Shown piece after piece: positions 46,072 to 54,248 of a stretch of 64,000 bases of DNA. The notes under the pieces are model-generated. The model was not told the origin of the DNA. It did not search any database and saw only the letters and a program-made list of their open reading frames with translations. The position numbers were made by a program, and so were the translations under genes. The DNA comes from Streptomyces sp. Ru73 (GTDB taxonomy: Bacteria > Actinomycetota > Actinomycetes > Streptomycetales > Streptomycetaceae): the NCBI RefSeq assembly GCF_002920575.1, contig NZ_PQSQ01000036.1, forward strand, positions 1 to 64,000, read 5' to 3'. Each line of letters opens with the position of its first letter. Position 1 is the stretch's first letter.

Positions 46072-47901
46072 CTACGGCGCCACGCGCAGCACCTGCGGGT
46101 CGTGGTCGCTGGCCTGGTCGGCGAACTCCGCGTTGAGGTGGACGATGTCGTAGTCGGTACGGGTCAGGGCCGGGCTGGTCAGCATGTGGTCCAGCGCCTG
46201 GGAGTTGCCGTTGTAGACGTAGCCGTACCGCTCGGCCTTCGGCAGCCGGTTCACCTGGTCGGTGAGGACGCCGCCCGCGGTGAGCTTCTTCAGCGCCGGG
46301 GAGAACTGGTAGTCGTTCAGGTCGCCCGCGACGATCACGGCCGCCTTCGGGTCCACGGCGAGCACGTCCTTCACGAAGCCGTGCACGGCCTCGGCCTGTG
46401 CGGTGCGCTGCGTCTCCGAGGAGCGGGCCGGCGGCTGGAAACGGCTGTCCAGCCCCTGGTCGCCGCCCTTGGAGTTGAAGTGGTTGGCGACCACGAAGAC
46501 CCGCTTGCCGCGGAAGGTGAACTGGCCGGCGAGCGGCTTGCGGCTGTCCTTCCAGGCCGGGTTGGCCGGGTCGATGCGGCCGGGGGAGGCGGAGAGGGCC
46601 GCCTGCCCGTCCTTCTTCTCGACCTTCACCGGGGTCGTCGCGTCGCCGCCGGGGGTGTCGGTGAACGAGACCCGCTCGGGGTTGTAGAGGAACGCGACGC
46701 GGATGTTGCCGCCCGGCTGGCCGCCGTCCTGGTCGTTCTCCGGGTCGATCTGCGCCCACTTGTACGCCGGGCCGCCCGCCTCGGCGATGGCGTCGGTGAG
46801 CTTCTTGAGCGTGACGCCCGCGGTCACCACCCCGTTGTCCGTGGACCCGTTGTCGTCCTGGACCTCCTCCAGGGCGACGACGTCGGGCGAGGCGAGGTTC
46901 TTCACCAGCGCCTCGGCCAGCCGGCCGTACTTGGCCTGCGCGGTCTTCGGCGAGAGGTTCTCCACGTTGTACGTGGCCACCGACAGCTCGTTCCCGGACT
47001 GCTTGCGGGTGGTCTCGCGGTCCGGCCCGTGGTCGGCGAGCGTGCCCAGGTCGGTGGCCTCGATCGTGTAGCCGCCGAAGTCGTCGTAGTCCAGCGGGCC
47101 CGCGGTGGTGCCGGTCAGCGCGTCGCCGACGTCGGCGACCGGGAACGGCCGCTCGGCGAACGGGATCAGCGAGGTGACCTTGAGCCGGCCCGGGTTCGGG
47201 TCGGCGTACGAGGAGTAGAGCGTGCCGCCGCGTGCGGTGCGGTGGTGCTTGGGCTCGGCGGTCACCCACAGCTCGTGGTACGAGTTCGTCGGGCCGACGA
47301 CCGGCGCGTCGGAGACCGCGACCCGCATGCCCTCCAGCGACTCGTAGCGGTCCAGCGCGTAGGAGCCGGGCCGGAGCTTCAGCGGCTCGATGTCCTTGCC
47401 GCCGTTGTCCGGGGCGTATCGATTCGGCACGGACGCCGGGGTCAGCCGGAACGTTTCGGGGAGACGATTCTTCGCCGACATCACCGTCCATTTCGCGCCA
47501 GTGATCTCGGTGACGGACTGCGCCCCCGCGTCCTTGCCGCCGGGATAGTACTCACTGACCGTGCCGGCCACCTCCACCGCGTCGCCCACCGCGACGCCGG
47601 GCGTCTGCTTCCCGGTGAAGACGAAGACGGCCTCGCTGGTCGCGGGGTCGCGGTCGGGGTGCGGGTCCTGGAACCAGAAGCCGCGCGCCGACCCGAAGGC
47701 GCGTACGGCCGTGACCACCCCGGGCACGCCCGTGACCTGCTTCCCCGCCAGCGGGGATATCCGGGTACTGCCCTGGATGTCGTGGATCCGGGTGTCGGCC
47801 GCTGCGGCGGACTGCGGGACGGTGAGCAGCCCGGCGGCGAGCGCCGCGGCGGCGGCCGAGGCGAGCGTGAGCGGTCTGCGGATCGTGCGGCGGGACGGCA
47901 T
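46072..47901 (-). CDS. Secreted endonuclease/exonuclease/phosphatase-family protein
   Basis: 609-aa extracellular metal-dependent phosphodiesterase. Residues 1-34 are a signal peptide (basic RRTIRR, Ala/Leu core, AAA-D site). An N-terminal OB-like domain (residues 35-310) precedes the catalytic domain. EEP motifs are VATYNVENL, PDVVALEEVQD, VVANHFNSKG, VAGDLNDYQFSP and the final ASDHDPQVL with the catalytic His. It probably degrades extracellular DNA or phosphodiesters to recover phosphate. ATG 47901 is directly followed by the signal sequence. It is divergent from the next gene. Confidence 0.9.
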   Translation of the reverse strand: MPSRRTIRRPLTLASAAAAALAAGLLTVPQSAAAADTRIHDIQGSTRISPLAGKQVTGVPGVVTAVRAFGSARGFWFQDPHPDRDPATSEAVFVFTGKQTPGVAVGDAVEVAGTVSEYYPGGKDAGAQSVTEITGAKWTVMSAKNRLPETFRLTPASVPNRYAPDNGGKDIEPLKLRPGSYALDRYESLEGMRVAVSDAPVVGPTNSYHELWVTAEPKHHRTARGGTLYSSYADPNPGRLKVTSLIPFAERPFPVADVGDALTGTTAGPLDYDDFGGYTIEATDLGTLADHGPDRETTRKQSGNELSVATYNVENLSPKTAQAKYGRLAEALVKNLASPDVVALEEVQDDNGSTDNGVVTAGVTLKKLTDAIAEAGGPAYKWAQIDPENDQDGGQPGGNIRVAFLYNPERVSFTDTPGGDATTPVKVEKKDGQAALSASPGRIDPANPAWKDSRKPLAGQFTFRGKRVFVVANHFNSKGGDQGLDSRFQPPARSSETQRTAQAEAVHGFVKDVLAVDPKAAVIVAGDLNDYQFSPALKKLTAGGVLTDQVNRLPKAERYGYVYNGNSQALDHMLTSPALTRTDYDIVHLNAEFADQASDHDPQVLRVAP

Positions 47902-48132
47902 GGTGGCCTCCGGTCATGTGGGGAAAGGAGGGAGGAGCGAGGTGAAGAGGGCGGAACGGCGTATCGGAGGACGGTCCGCTACGCGCGTCAATCTCTTGCG
48001 TGTGCCGGGAAGTTGTCAAGGCTCACCCGGTGGCCGGCGGCGGGCGGGCCGGTGAACCGCCCGGGATCGTCACGATTCCGTCTACGCTTGGCGTCGCACC
48101 AGCCGTAGTCCGCCCGAGGAGCTGAACCCTAG

Positions 48133-49614
48133 ATGTCCGACGAGCGCCCCACCCTTCCCCCGGTGCGGCTGCACCCCGAAGCGGAGCTGGCCAGGGACGC
48201 GCTGAGCGCCCCCCTCTTCGCACGGGCGGCGAAGCTCGCCCGCTGGGCCGAGCGGGAGGTACCGGTCGGCGTCGGCGGCGACCTCCTCGAGGAACAGCTC
48301 GCCGAGGCCGCGACCCACCTCGGCCTGGCCGTCGACGAGGACGGCACCGGCTACGCCGCCGAGGCCTGGCAGCTGGCCGTGGACACCGGCCTGGTCGAGA
48401 TCGAGGAGCACGCGGACGACGACGAGGACCTGCCCGACGGCGCCCCGGCCGGCACCGCCACCCCCGGCGAGGAACTGCGCCTGCTGACCCAGGGCACCCC
48501 GCAGGACGTGCTGGCCATCTGGCTCGGCGGCATGGAGACCGTGCTGGCCGACGCGGCCGCGCCCGACCTCGGCGACATCGTGGAGCAGATCGCCGAGGGC
48601 GGCGAGCTGGACCTGGACGCCATCGACTGGAACCCCGAGGACGAGGCCGAGCTGCTGGACGGCATCCTCGGCAACCTCTACATGCTCTGCGCGCTGGCCG
48701 AGGACCCCGAGCAGAGCGTCCCGCTGCCGGCCCTCGCCGCCTCGATGATCGTCCCGGCCGACATGGACGAGCCCACCGACGACATCCTGGAAGAGGTCTC
48801 CGAGGCGATGATGCGCCTGGACGACCAGTTCCGGATCCTGGAGCCGATCGGGCTGGTCGCGTACCGGCCGGTGGACGAGGCGCTCATCGAGGAGCTGGAC
48901 GAGGACGGCGAGACCGTGCGGTCCGCCGAGGCGCCGGGCGACGAGGACGTCAGCCGGTACGGCATGGTGCGGCTCACCCCGCTGGGCATGTACGCGGTCC
49001 GCGCGCGGATGCTCGACGCGGGCGTCGAGGCCCCGGCCGTCGGCGACCTCGCCGACAAGGGCGCCGACGTGCTGCTCGCCGCGCTGCCCGGCTACCCGGA
49101 GACCCTCGCGCAGGCCGAGTCCGAGCAGTGGCTCGCGGCCCGCGAGAGCCTGCCGGCGGCGCGCGAGCTGCTCTCCGCGGCGCGCGGCGACGACGAGCGG
49201 GCGCCGCAGCGCCGGCTCGCCTGCCAGCAGACCCTGTCGCTGGTCGGCCCGGAGGCCGAGCCCGCGCTGCGCGAGGTGCTGGACGACCGGCAGCTGGGCG
49301 GGCTCGCGCGGGTGTGGCTGGCCGAGCGCGGCGCCGCCGACATTCCCGAGCCGTCCCAGGACATGATCTTCTGGCTGACCGTGGACACCGTCGCGGCGCA
49401 GCTGGGCACCGCCGACGAGGACGCGGCCGAGCTGCGGGACCTGGTCGAGGGGCTGGTGGGCCAGCACGCGGGCTTCTTCGACGCGGTCTGGCGGGTGGAC
49501 CACCCGGCGACCGCCGACGTCCTGGAGGCCATGGGCCGGCTGCACCCGGACAAGAAGGCGGCGAAGGAGGCCCGCAAGGCGGCCTTCAAGGCCCGCTCCA
49601 AGGCAGGCGCCTGA
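48133..49614 (+). CDS. Acidic conserved hypothetical protein, 493 aa
   Basis: Large soluble protein of unknown function with a very acidic composition. Recurrent features are long helices and acidic loops such as EEHADDDEDLPDG and LDEDGETV. The middle region (about 120-320) contains WLGGMETVLADAAAPDLGDI and a winged-helix-like YGMVRLTPLGMYAVRARM, which recalls plasmid/regulatory wHTH tails. The C-terminus is a basic Lys/Ala helix. No signal or membrane segment. Strong terminator follows. Confidence 0.75.
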   Translation: MSDERPTLPPVRLHPEAELARDALSAPLFARAAKLARWAEREVPVGVGGDLLEEQLAEAATHLGLAVDEDGTGYAAEAWQLAVDTGLVEIEEHADDDEDLPDGAPAGTATPGEELRLLTQGTPQDVLAIWLGGMETVLADAAAPDLGDIVEQIAEGGELDLDAIDWNPEDEAELLDGILGNLYMLCALAEDPEQSVPLPALAASMIVPADMDEPTDDILEEVSEAMMRLDDQFRILEPIGLVAYRPVDEALIEELDEDGETVRSAEAPGDEDVSRYGMVRLTPLGMYAVRARMLDAGVEAPAVGDLADKGADVLLAALPGYPETLAQAESEQWLAARESLPAARELLSAARGDDERAPQRRLACQQTLSLVGPEAEPALREVLDDRQLGGLARVWLAERGAADIPEPSQDMIFWLTVDTVAAQLGTADEDAAELRDLVEGLVGQHAGFFDAVWRVDHPATADVLEAMGRLHPDKKAAKEARKAAFKARSKAGA

Positions 49615-49639
49615 CACCCCGTCGGCTCGCCGGCCCGTC

Positions 49640-49681
49640 GGCCCGCCGCCCGCACGCCGTCGCGCGTACGGGCGGCGGGCC
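49640..49681 (+). terminator. Terminator after the 493-aa gene
   Basis: Thirteen-base-pair perfect stem GGCCCGCCGCCCG / CGGGCGGCGGGCC with a 16-nt loop. Confidence 0.8.
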
Positions 49682-49982
49682 GCTTTCGTAAGGCGGGGCG
49701 GGGCGCCGGGGTACGGGGCGCCGGGCGCGGCCCGCTCCGTGGGGGCGGGGCGCCAGCGCGGCCTCCGGCTTCTTCGTACGGGAACGGGCGCCGGGGCACG
49801 CGGCGCCCGGCACGGCCGTGGCCGCCTCCGCGCCGGGCGCGGCCCGCTCCGTCGGGCCCGCTGCCGCCTCGGGAGAAACGGTTTCTGGACGTCGTGTCCC
49901 GTTCAACTGGAATTCGGCGGCGCACGGGAACGTGTGCGGCGCACACACAGGGGACCAGGTTCCGGCCGTCCAGGAGATGACA
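49682..49982. other. Upstream region of the PhoX-like gene with 23-bp direct repeats
   Basis: No gene is seen between 49615 and 49982. An exact 23-bp direct repeat (core GGGCGCGGCCCGCTCCGT) occurs at 49718-49740 and 49830-49852. The palindrome AGAAAC-G-GTTTCT lies at 49874-49886. GTTCAACTGGA followed by ATTCGGCGGCG (49901-49922) is a weak PHO-box-like pair. Confidence 0.6.
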
Positions 49983-51419
49983 ATGCCGCTCACCCGCAGA
50001 GACTTCACCAAGCGATCCGCCTTCACCGGCGCCGGCGTGGCGCTGGCCGGCAGCGTGGGAGTGCTCGCCACCGCGCCCGGCGCCGTCGGTGAGGAGGCCC
50101 GGCACGTCCCCGCCGGGCAGGACACCGCCCGCCTCGGGTACGGCCCGCTGATCGACGACCCGAAGGGCATCCTGGCGCTGCCCGCCGGCTTCAGCTACAA
50201 GATCATCACGCGTACCGGCGTCACCAAGCTGGAGAGCGGCGAGTCCACCCCCTCCAACCACGACGGCACCGCCACCTTCGCGGGCCCGCGCGGCACGACG
50301 CTGCTCGTCAACAATCACGAGCTCGGCGGCCCCCGCGCCAAGTGGCCGCACCCGGTCCCGCTCATCAAGGGCCTGGTCTACGACCCGGCGGCGTCCGGCG
50401 GCTGCACCGTCGTGGAGGTCTCCAAGGACGGCGAGCACGTCACCGAGCGGGTCGGCATCGCCGGTACCTCGACCAACTGCGCCGGCGGCCGTACCCCCTG
50501 GGACACCTGGCTGACCTGCGAGGAGACCGAGGACAAGGCCGGCCAGAACGGCATGACCAAGGACCACGGCTACGTCTTCGAGGTCGACCCGCACGACGAG
50601 CGCGCCGCGCGCGACCCGAAGCCGGTCAAGGCGCTCGGCCGGTACGCCCACGAGGCCGTCGTCGTCGACCCCAAGCGCGGCCACCTCTACCTCACCGAGG
50701 ACGCCTCCGGCCCGAACGGCCTGTTCTACCGCTGGACCCCGCCGCACGGCTTCCAGCACGGCCGCGGCAAGCTGCGCACCCTCGCCGACGACGCCGGCGT
50801 GCTGTCCGCCTTCAAGTGCTTCGACTCCGGCGGCCGCTTCGTCGACGACCTCTCCCGCGCCACCGAGCCGGGCACGGTCTACGGCGTGGACTGGGTCGAG
50901 GTGCCCGACCGGGACGCCCGCACCACTTCGGTCCGCAAGCAGTTCAAGGACGGCCAGGTCACCCGCGCCCGCAAGCTGGAGGGCATGTGGTGGGCGGACG
51001 GCGGCGTGTACGTCGTCTCCTCCTTCGCCCGCGAGGAGAGCCCGGTCCAGCACGACGGCCAGGTGTGGTTCTACAACCCGGCCCGCCGCACGCTGACCCT
51101 CAAGGTCCGCTTCGGCGTCAACCCGGCCCCGGAGAAGGACGGCGCGTTCGACGGCCCCGACAACATCAGCGTCTCGCCGTACGGCGGGCTGATCATCGCC
51201 GAGGACGGCGAGGGCGTGCAGCACCTCTTCGGCGCCACCGAGGACGGCCGCACCTACCCGGTCGCGCGCAACGAGCTGAACATCGGCACCGCGGAGGAGC
51301 CGGAGTACAGCGAGTTCACGGGGCCGGTCTTCTCGCCCGACGGCAAGACGCTGTTCGCCAACATCCAGGAGCCGGGCATCATGCTCGCGATCACCGGCCC
51401 CTGGCGGCGGCAGGGCTGA
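49983..51419 (+). CDS. Tat-secreted PhoX-like (DUF839) protein
   Basis: 478-aa extracytoplasmic protein of the PhoX/DUF839 family, whose founding member is a calcium/iron alkaline phosphatase. The Tat signal is TRRDFTKRSAFTG at residues 3-15. The domain has conserved LLVNNHELGG, GGRTPWDTWLTCEETED, YAHEAVVVDPKRGHLYLTED and PDNISVSPYGGLIIAEDG, with many Cys/Asp/Glu metal-ligand candidates. AGGAG is 6 nt before ATG 49983; the ATG at 49977 is too close to it. It may scavenge phosphate under starvation; catalytic activity is inferred. Confidence 0.87.
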   Translation: MPLTRRDFTKRSAFTGAGVALAGSVGVLATAPGAVGEEARHVPAGQDTARLGYGPLIDDPKGILALPAGFSYKIITRTGVTKLESGESTPSNHDGTATFAGPRGTTLLVNNHELGGPRAKWPHPVPLIKGLVYDPAASGGCTVVEVSKDGEHVTERVGIAGTSTNCAGGRTPWDTWLTCEETEDKAGQNGMTKDHGYVFEVDPHDERAARDPKPVKALGRYAHEAVVVDPKRGHLYLTEDASGPNGLFYRWTPPHGFQHGRGKLRTLADDAGVLSAFKCFDSGGRFVDDLSRATEPGTVYGVDWVEVPDRDARTTSVRKQFKDGQVTRARKLEGMWWADGGVYVVSSFAREESPVQHDGQVWFYNPARRTLTLKVRFGVNPAPEKDGAFDGPDNISVSPYGGLIIAEDGEGVQHLFGATEDGRTYPVARNELNIGTAEEPEYSEFTGPVFSPDGKTLFANIQEPGIMLAITGPWRRQG

Positions 51420-51476
51420 GCCACCGCCGGACCGGCCGGGTCGGGTGCCCAGCCGGTCAAGGGGAGCCCGGCGGTA

Positions 51477-52361
51477 TCAGGGGGAGCCCGGCCGGTCGGC
51501 GGTGAGCACGTAGTAGTCCAGCAGCCCCTTCTCGTACGCGGTCAGGAACCTGCGCGGCCACAGGTCGCGCAGCTCGGGGACCTGGCCGAGGTACCGGTCG
51601 TACGCGACCCACACCGACTCCCCGATCGTCCGGATCCGCACGGCCGACAGCCCGGCCCCCGCCAGCGCGGCGGCGACCTCGTCCGCCACGTGGGGGAGGT
51701 CCAGGCCGTCGGCGTAGGTGGGCAGCAGTCCGGGCAGCGCGCGGGCGGCCTCCCGGCCGGTGGCGAAGAACGTCGTCAGGGCCAGCCGGCCGCCCGCGCG
51801 CAGCACCCGCGCCGCCTCGCGCGCGAAGCCGGGTACGTCGGGGAAGTGCTGGGCCGCCTCGACCGAGAACAGGCAGTCCACCGAGGCGTCGGGCAGCGGC
51901 ATCCGCTCGGCGGCGCCGCGCCGGTAGGCCAGCCGCCCCGGGTGCGCGGCCCGCGCGCCGGCGTTCCGCTCCCGGGCCCGCGCGACCTGGTCCGGATGGA
52001 CGTCCAGGCCGGTGACCGACCCGAAGCCGTACTCCTCCAGCGCGAGCGCCGAGCCGAGGCCCAGCCCGCAGCCGACCTCGACGGCGTCCCGGCCCTCCGT
52101 ACGGCCGAAAGTACGCAGCACCAGCCGGTACAGCTCCTTCTCCGTGGCGATCCGGTCGGCTTCGGTCAGCGGGCGGTCGGCCGGCGCGTCCGCCCAGTAC
52201 CCGAAGTTGATGAACCCGCCCGCGAAGGCGGGGACGTGGCTGAGGTCGAACTCCCCGTAGATCTCGGCCACGGGCCCGGGAACGGAGCCGGGGCCGGGCC
52301 CGGGGCCGGGCCCATGGGCGGCGGGGGAGTCGGCGGGCGGTGGCGGCTGGTCGGGAGACAT
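51477..52361 (-). CDS. SAM-dependent methyltransferase (class I)
   Basis: 294-aa methyltransferase. The SAM-binding motif I is DAVEVGCGLGLGSAL (about residue 92), followed by VTGLDVHPDQVARARERN and the DASVDCLFSVEAAQHFPD motif typical of sterol/tocopherol-type enzymes. The N-terminus has a Gly/Pro repeat (GPGPGPGPGSVPGP) before the domain. GGAG precedes ATG 52361. The substrate is unknown; a small lipid or polyketide is possible. It is convergent with the PhoX-like gene and divergent from the monooxygenase. Confidence 0.87.
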   Translation of the reverse strand: MSPDQPPPPADSPAAHGPGPGPGPGSVPGPVAEIYGEFDLSHVPAFAGGFINFGYWADAPADRPLTEADRIATEKELYRLVLRTFGRTEGRDAVEVGCGLGLGSALALEEYGFGSVTGLDVHPDQVARARERNAGARAAHPGRLAYRRGAAERMPLPDASVDCLFSVEAAQHFPDVPGFAREAARVLRAGGRLALTTFFATGREAARALPGLLPTYADGLDLPHVADEVAAALAGAGLSAVRIRTIGESVWVAYDRYLGQVPELRDLWPRRFLTAYEKGLLDYYVLTADRPGSP

Positions 52362-52377
52362 CCGGGCTCCTCGCGTA

Positions 52378-52466
52378 CGGCGGCGGGCGGTCGGAGTGCG
52401 GTGGCTGCGGCGGCGGGCGGTCGGAGTGCGGCGGGTGCGGTGGCTGCGGCGGCGGGCCGCCTGCCA
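52378..52466. repeat. 30-bp-period repeat in the methyltransferase/monooxygenase gap
   Basis: A 24-bp block (core GGCGGGCGGTCGGAGTGCGG) occurs exactly at 52378-52401 and 52408-52431, and part of the unit (TGCGGTGGCTGCGGCGGCGG) recurs again near 52436-52456. Located in a 160-bp divergent promoter region. Confidence 0.8.
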
Positions 52467-52521
52467 GGCGGTAGCCCGCCCCCGTCCGGAATCCTCAGCG
52501 GCGGGAAACGTTGTACGACAC

Positions 52522-53568
52522 GTGAACTCGACGACAGCGGCCCCACGATTCTCGGTCCTCGACCGGTCCCGCACCAGAGCGGGACGGCCGGAGGCCGAAG
52601 CACTCCAGGAGACGGTGGCCTTCGCGCGGGAGGCGGAGCGGCTCGGCTACCACCGCTTCTGGGTGTCCGAGCACCACGGCGTGCCCGGCGTGGCCGGCTC
52701 GGCGCCCACCGTGCTCGCCGCGGCCGTCGCCGCCGCCACCGACCGCATCCGGGTCGGTACGGGCGGGGTCATGCTGCCCAACCACCGGCCACTGGTCGTC
52801 GCCGAGCAGTTCGGCGTGCTGGCCTCGCTCTTCCCCGGCCGGATCGACATGGGCCTGGGCCGCTCGGTCGGCTTCACGGACGGCGTCCGGCGCGCGCTGG
52901 GCACCGGCAAGGAGGCCACGGCGGACTTCGGCGCGCAGCTGGCCGAGCTGACCGGCTGGTTCACCGGTACCCAGACGGTGCATCCGGGGGTGCACGCGCG
53001 GCCGGCCGAGGGGCTGACCGTCCCCGCGTTCGTCCTGGCCACCGGCGCGGGCGCGGACATCGCGGCCGAGGCAGGGCTGGCCCTCGTCATCGGCGAGGTG
53101 CGCGGCCGGGAGCGGATGCGGGAGGCGATCGAGCGGTACCGGGCCGCCTTCCGGCCCTCCGCGCTGTGGGAGCGCCCGTACGTCGTCGTCTCCACGACCG
53201 TCGCGGTGGCCGCCACCACGGAGGAGGCCCGGATGCTGCTGCTCCCGGAAGCCTGGGCCATGGCGTACTCCCGCACGCGCGGCGTCTTCCCGCCACTGGA
53301 ACCGGCCGAGGCCGTGCGCGCCCGCGAGGCCATCATGACGCCCAAGGAGCGCCAGTTCTACGAGGCGGCCCTGCAGGACCAGCTCCACGGCACGGAACCC
53401 GAGATCCGCGCGGCCCTCACCGACCTCTTCGCCACCACGGCCGCCGACGAGCTGCTGATCACCACGAGCACGTACGACCGCGCGGCTCAGCTGGACTCCT
53501 ACCGCCGGCTGGCGAGGGTGGCGGGACTGGACGGCGCGGCCGAGCCGGTGGCGTCGCTCAGTCCGTGA
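52522..53568 (+). CDS. LLM-class flavin-dependent oxidoreductase (luciferase-like)
   Basis: 348-aa TIM-barrel monooxygenase of the bacterial-luciferase superfamily. FSVLDRSRTRAG, HRFWVSEHHGVPGVAGSAP, RIRVGTGGVMLPNHRPLVVAEQF and LFPGRIDMGLGRSVG are the typical N-terminal flavin/substrate motifs. It uses FMN or F420; which one is not clear. GTG 52522 begins NSTTAAPRFSV with no good ribosome-binding site. The stop overlaps the GntR gene end by 11 nt (convergent). Confidence 0.9.
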   Translation: MNSTTAAPRFSVLDRSRTRAGRPEAEALQETVAFAREAERLGYHRFWVSEHHGVPGVAGSAPTVLAAAVAAATDRIRVGTGGVMLPNHRPLVVAEQFGVLASLFPGRIDMGLGRSVGFTDGVRRALGTGKEATADFGAQLAELTGWFTGTQTVHPGVHARPAEGLTVPAFVLATGAGADIAAEAGLALVIGEVRGRERMREAIERYRAAFRPSALWERPYVVVSTTVAVAATTEEARMLLLPEAWAMAYSRTRGVFPPLEPAEAVRAREAIMTPKERQFYEAALQDQLHGTEPEIRAALTDLFATTAADELLITTSTYDRAAQLDSYRRLARVAGLDGAAEPVASLSP

Positions 53569-53782
53569 CGTAGCTGCCGGCGCCCAGGACCGTGTGGATA
53601 CGGCCCTCCTTGCGGAGCTGGACGATGGCCTTCTGGACCGTTGACTGAGTGATGCGGTACTCGGCGGCCAGCGCAACCGTGCCCGGGAACCGTTCGCCGG
53701 GAGCCCATTCCCCGGCATCGAGGCGACGTCGAAGGTCAGCGGCCACTTGGGGCCACACGGGCACAGAGCGATCAAGGTCCAT
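53558..53782 (-). CDS. Minimal GntR-type winged-helix regulator
   Basis: 74-aa protein that is only a GntR DNA-binding domain: VWPQVAADLRRRLDAGEWAPGERFP, then ALAAEYRITQSTVQKAIVQLRKEG and the wing IHTVLGAGSYVTD. There is no effector domain, unlike FadR/HutC/YtrA subfamilies. ATG 53782 is used; the ribosome-binding site is weak. It is divergent from a 91-aa unknown gene, with 8-bp iterons between. Its 3' end overlaps the monooxygenase gene. Confidence 0.82.
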   Translation of the reverse strand: MDLDRSVPVWPQVAADLRRRLDAGEWAPGERFPGTVALAAEYRITQSTVQKAIVQLRKEGRIHTVLGAGSYVTD

Positions 53783-53816
53783 ACCTACAGCGTGCGCGGA
53801 TCCGCGGCAGCGAGCT

Positions 53817-53843
53817 ACCGCGAAACCGCGAAACCGCGTAACC
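53817..53843. promoter_or_regulatory. 8-bp direct repeats (iterons) in the GntR divergent region
   Basis: ACCGCGAA at 53817-53824 and 53825-53832, ACCGCGTA at 53833-53840, and ACC at 53841-53843. Located between the GntR gene and the 91-aa gene; a candidate binding site for the GntR. Confidence 0.55.
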
Positions 53844-53916
53844 TCGGCGGCGGAAGAGCCCCCGCGACCGTGCGACCGGCCCGGGGGCATGGCCCTCGCT
53901 GTGAAGGAGCGAAGAC

Positions 53917-54192
53917 GTGGAGAGCCTACGACGACTGCCGTGGAGCGATGACGGGCGGGCGGCTTACGTCGCGCCGGGGGACGGGTTCGTGAACGAGCTG
54001 GCGGATGCCGTGGAGGCGGAGATGCTGGGGGTGGCCAGGGCGGACGCCTCGCGGGGGCGGGCGCTGGCCGATGATCCGGCGGCCGGTGGGGTGGAGCTGC
54101 GCGGCGCGGTCTGGTACCTCGCCCGTGCGGTCGAGGACGCGGCCCTGGTCGCCGACCTGCGGGCGGAGCGGCTGCTCGACGCGGAGGCGTAG
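53917..54192 (+). CDS. Small acidic hypothetical protein beside the GntR regulator
   Basis: 91-aa soluble protein of unknown function. It begins ESLRRLPWSDDGRAAYVAPGDG, followed by two helices (NELADAVEAEMLGVARA; LRGAVWYLARAVEDAALVADLRA). GTG 53917 has AAGGAG 7 nt upstream. Divergent pairing with a minimal GntR regulator and adjacency to a strong terminator support a real gene. Could act as a partner of the regulator; not shown. Confidence 0.75.
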   Translation: MESLRRLPWSDDGRAAYVAPGDGFVNELADAVEAEMLGVARADASRGRALADDPAAGGVELRGAVWYLARAVEDAALVADLRAERLLDAEA

Positions 54193-54208
54193 CGGGCGGG
54201 CAGGCCGG

Positions 54209-54241
54209 ACCGGGGCGGCGGGGACGGCCCGCCGCCCCGGT
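54209..54241. terminator. Convergent terminator
   Basis: Fourteen-base-pair perfect stem ACCGGGGCGGCGGG / CCCGCCGCCCCGGT with a 5-nt loop between the 91-aa gene and the TerD gene. Confidence 0.88.
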
Positions 54242-54248
54242 GCGTGCG

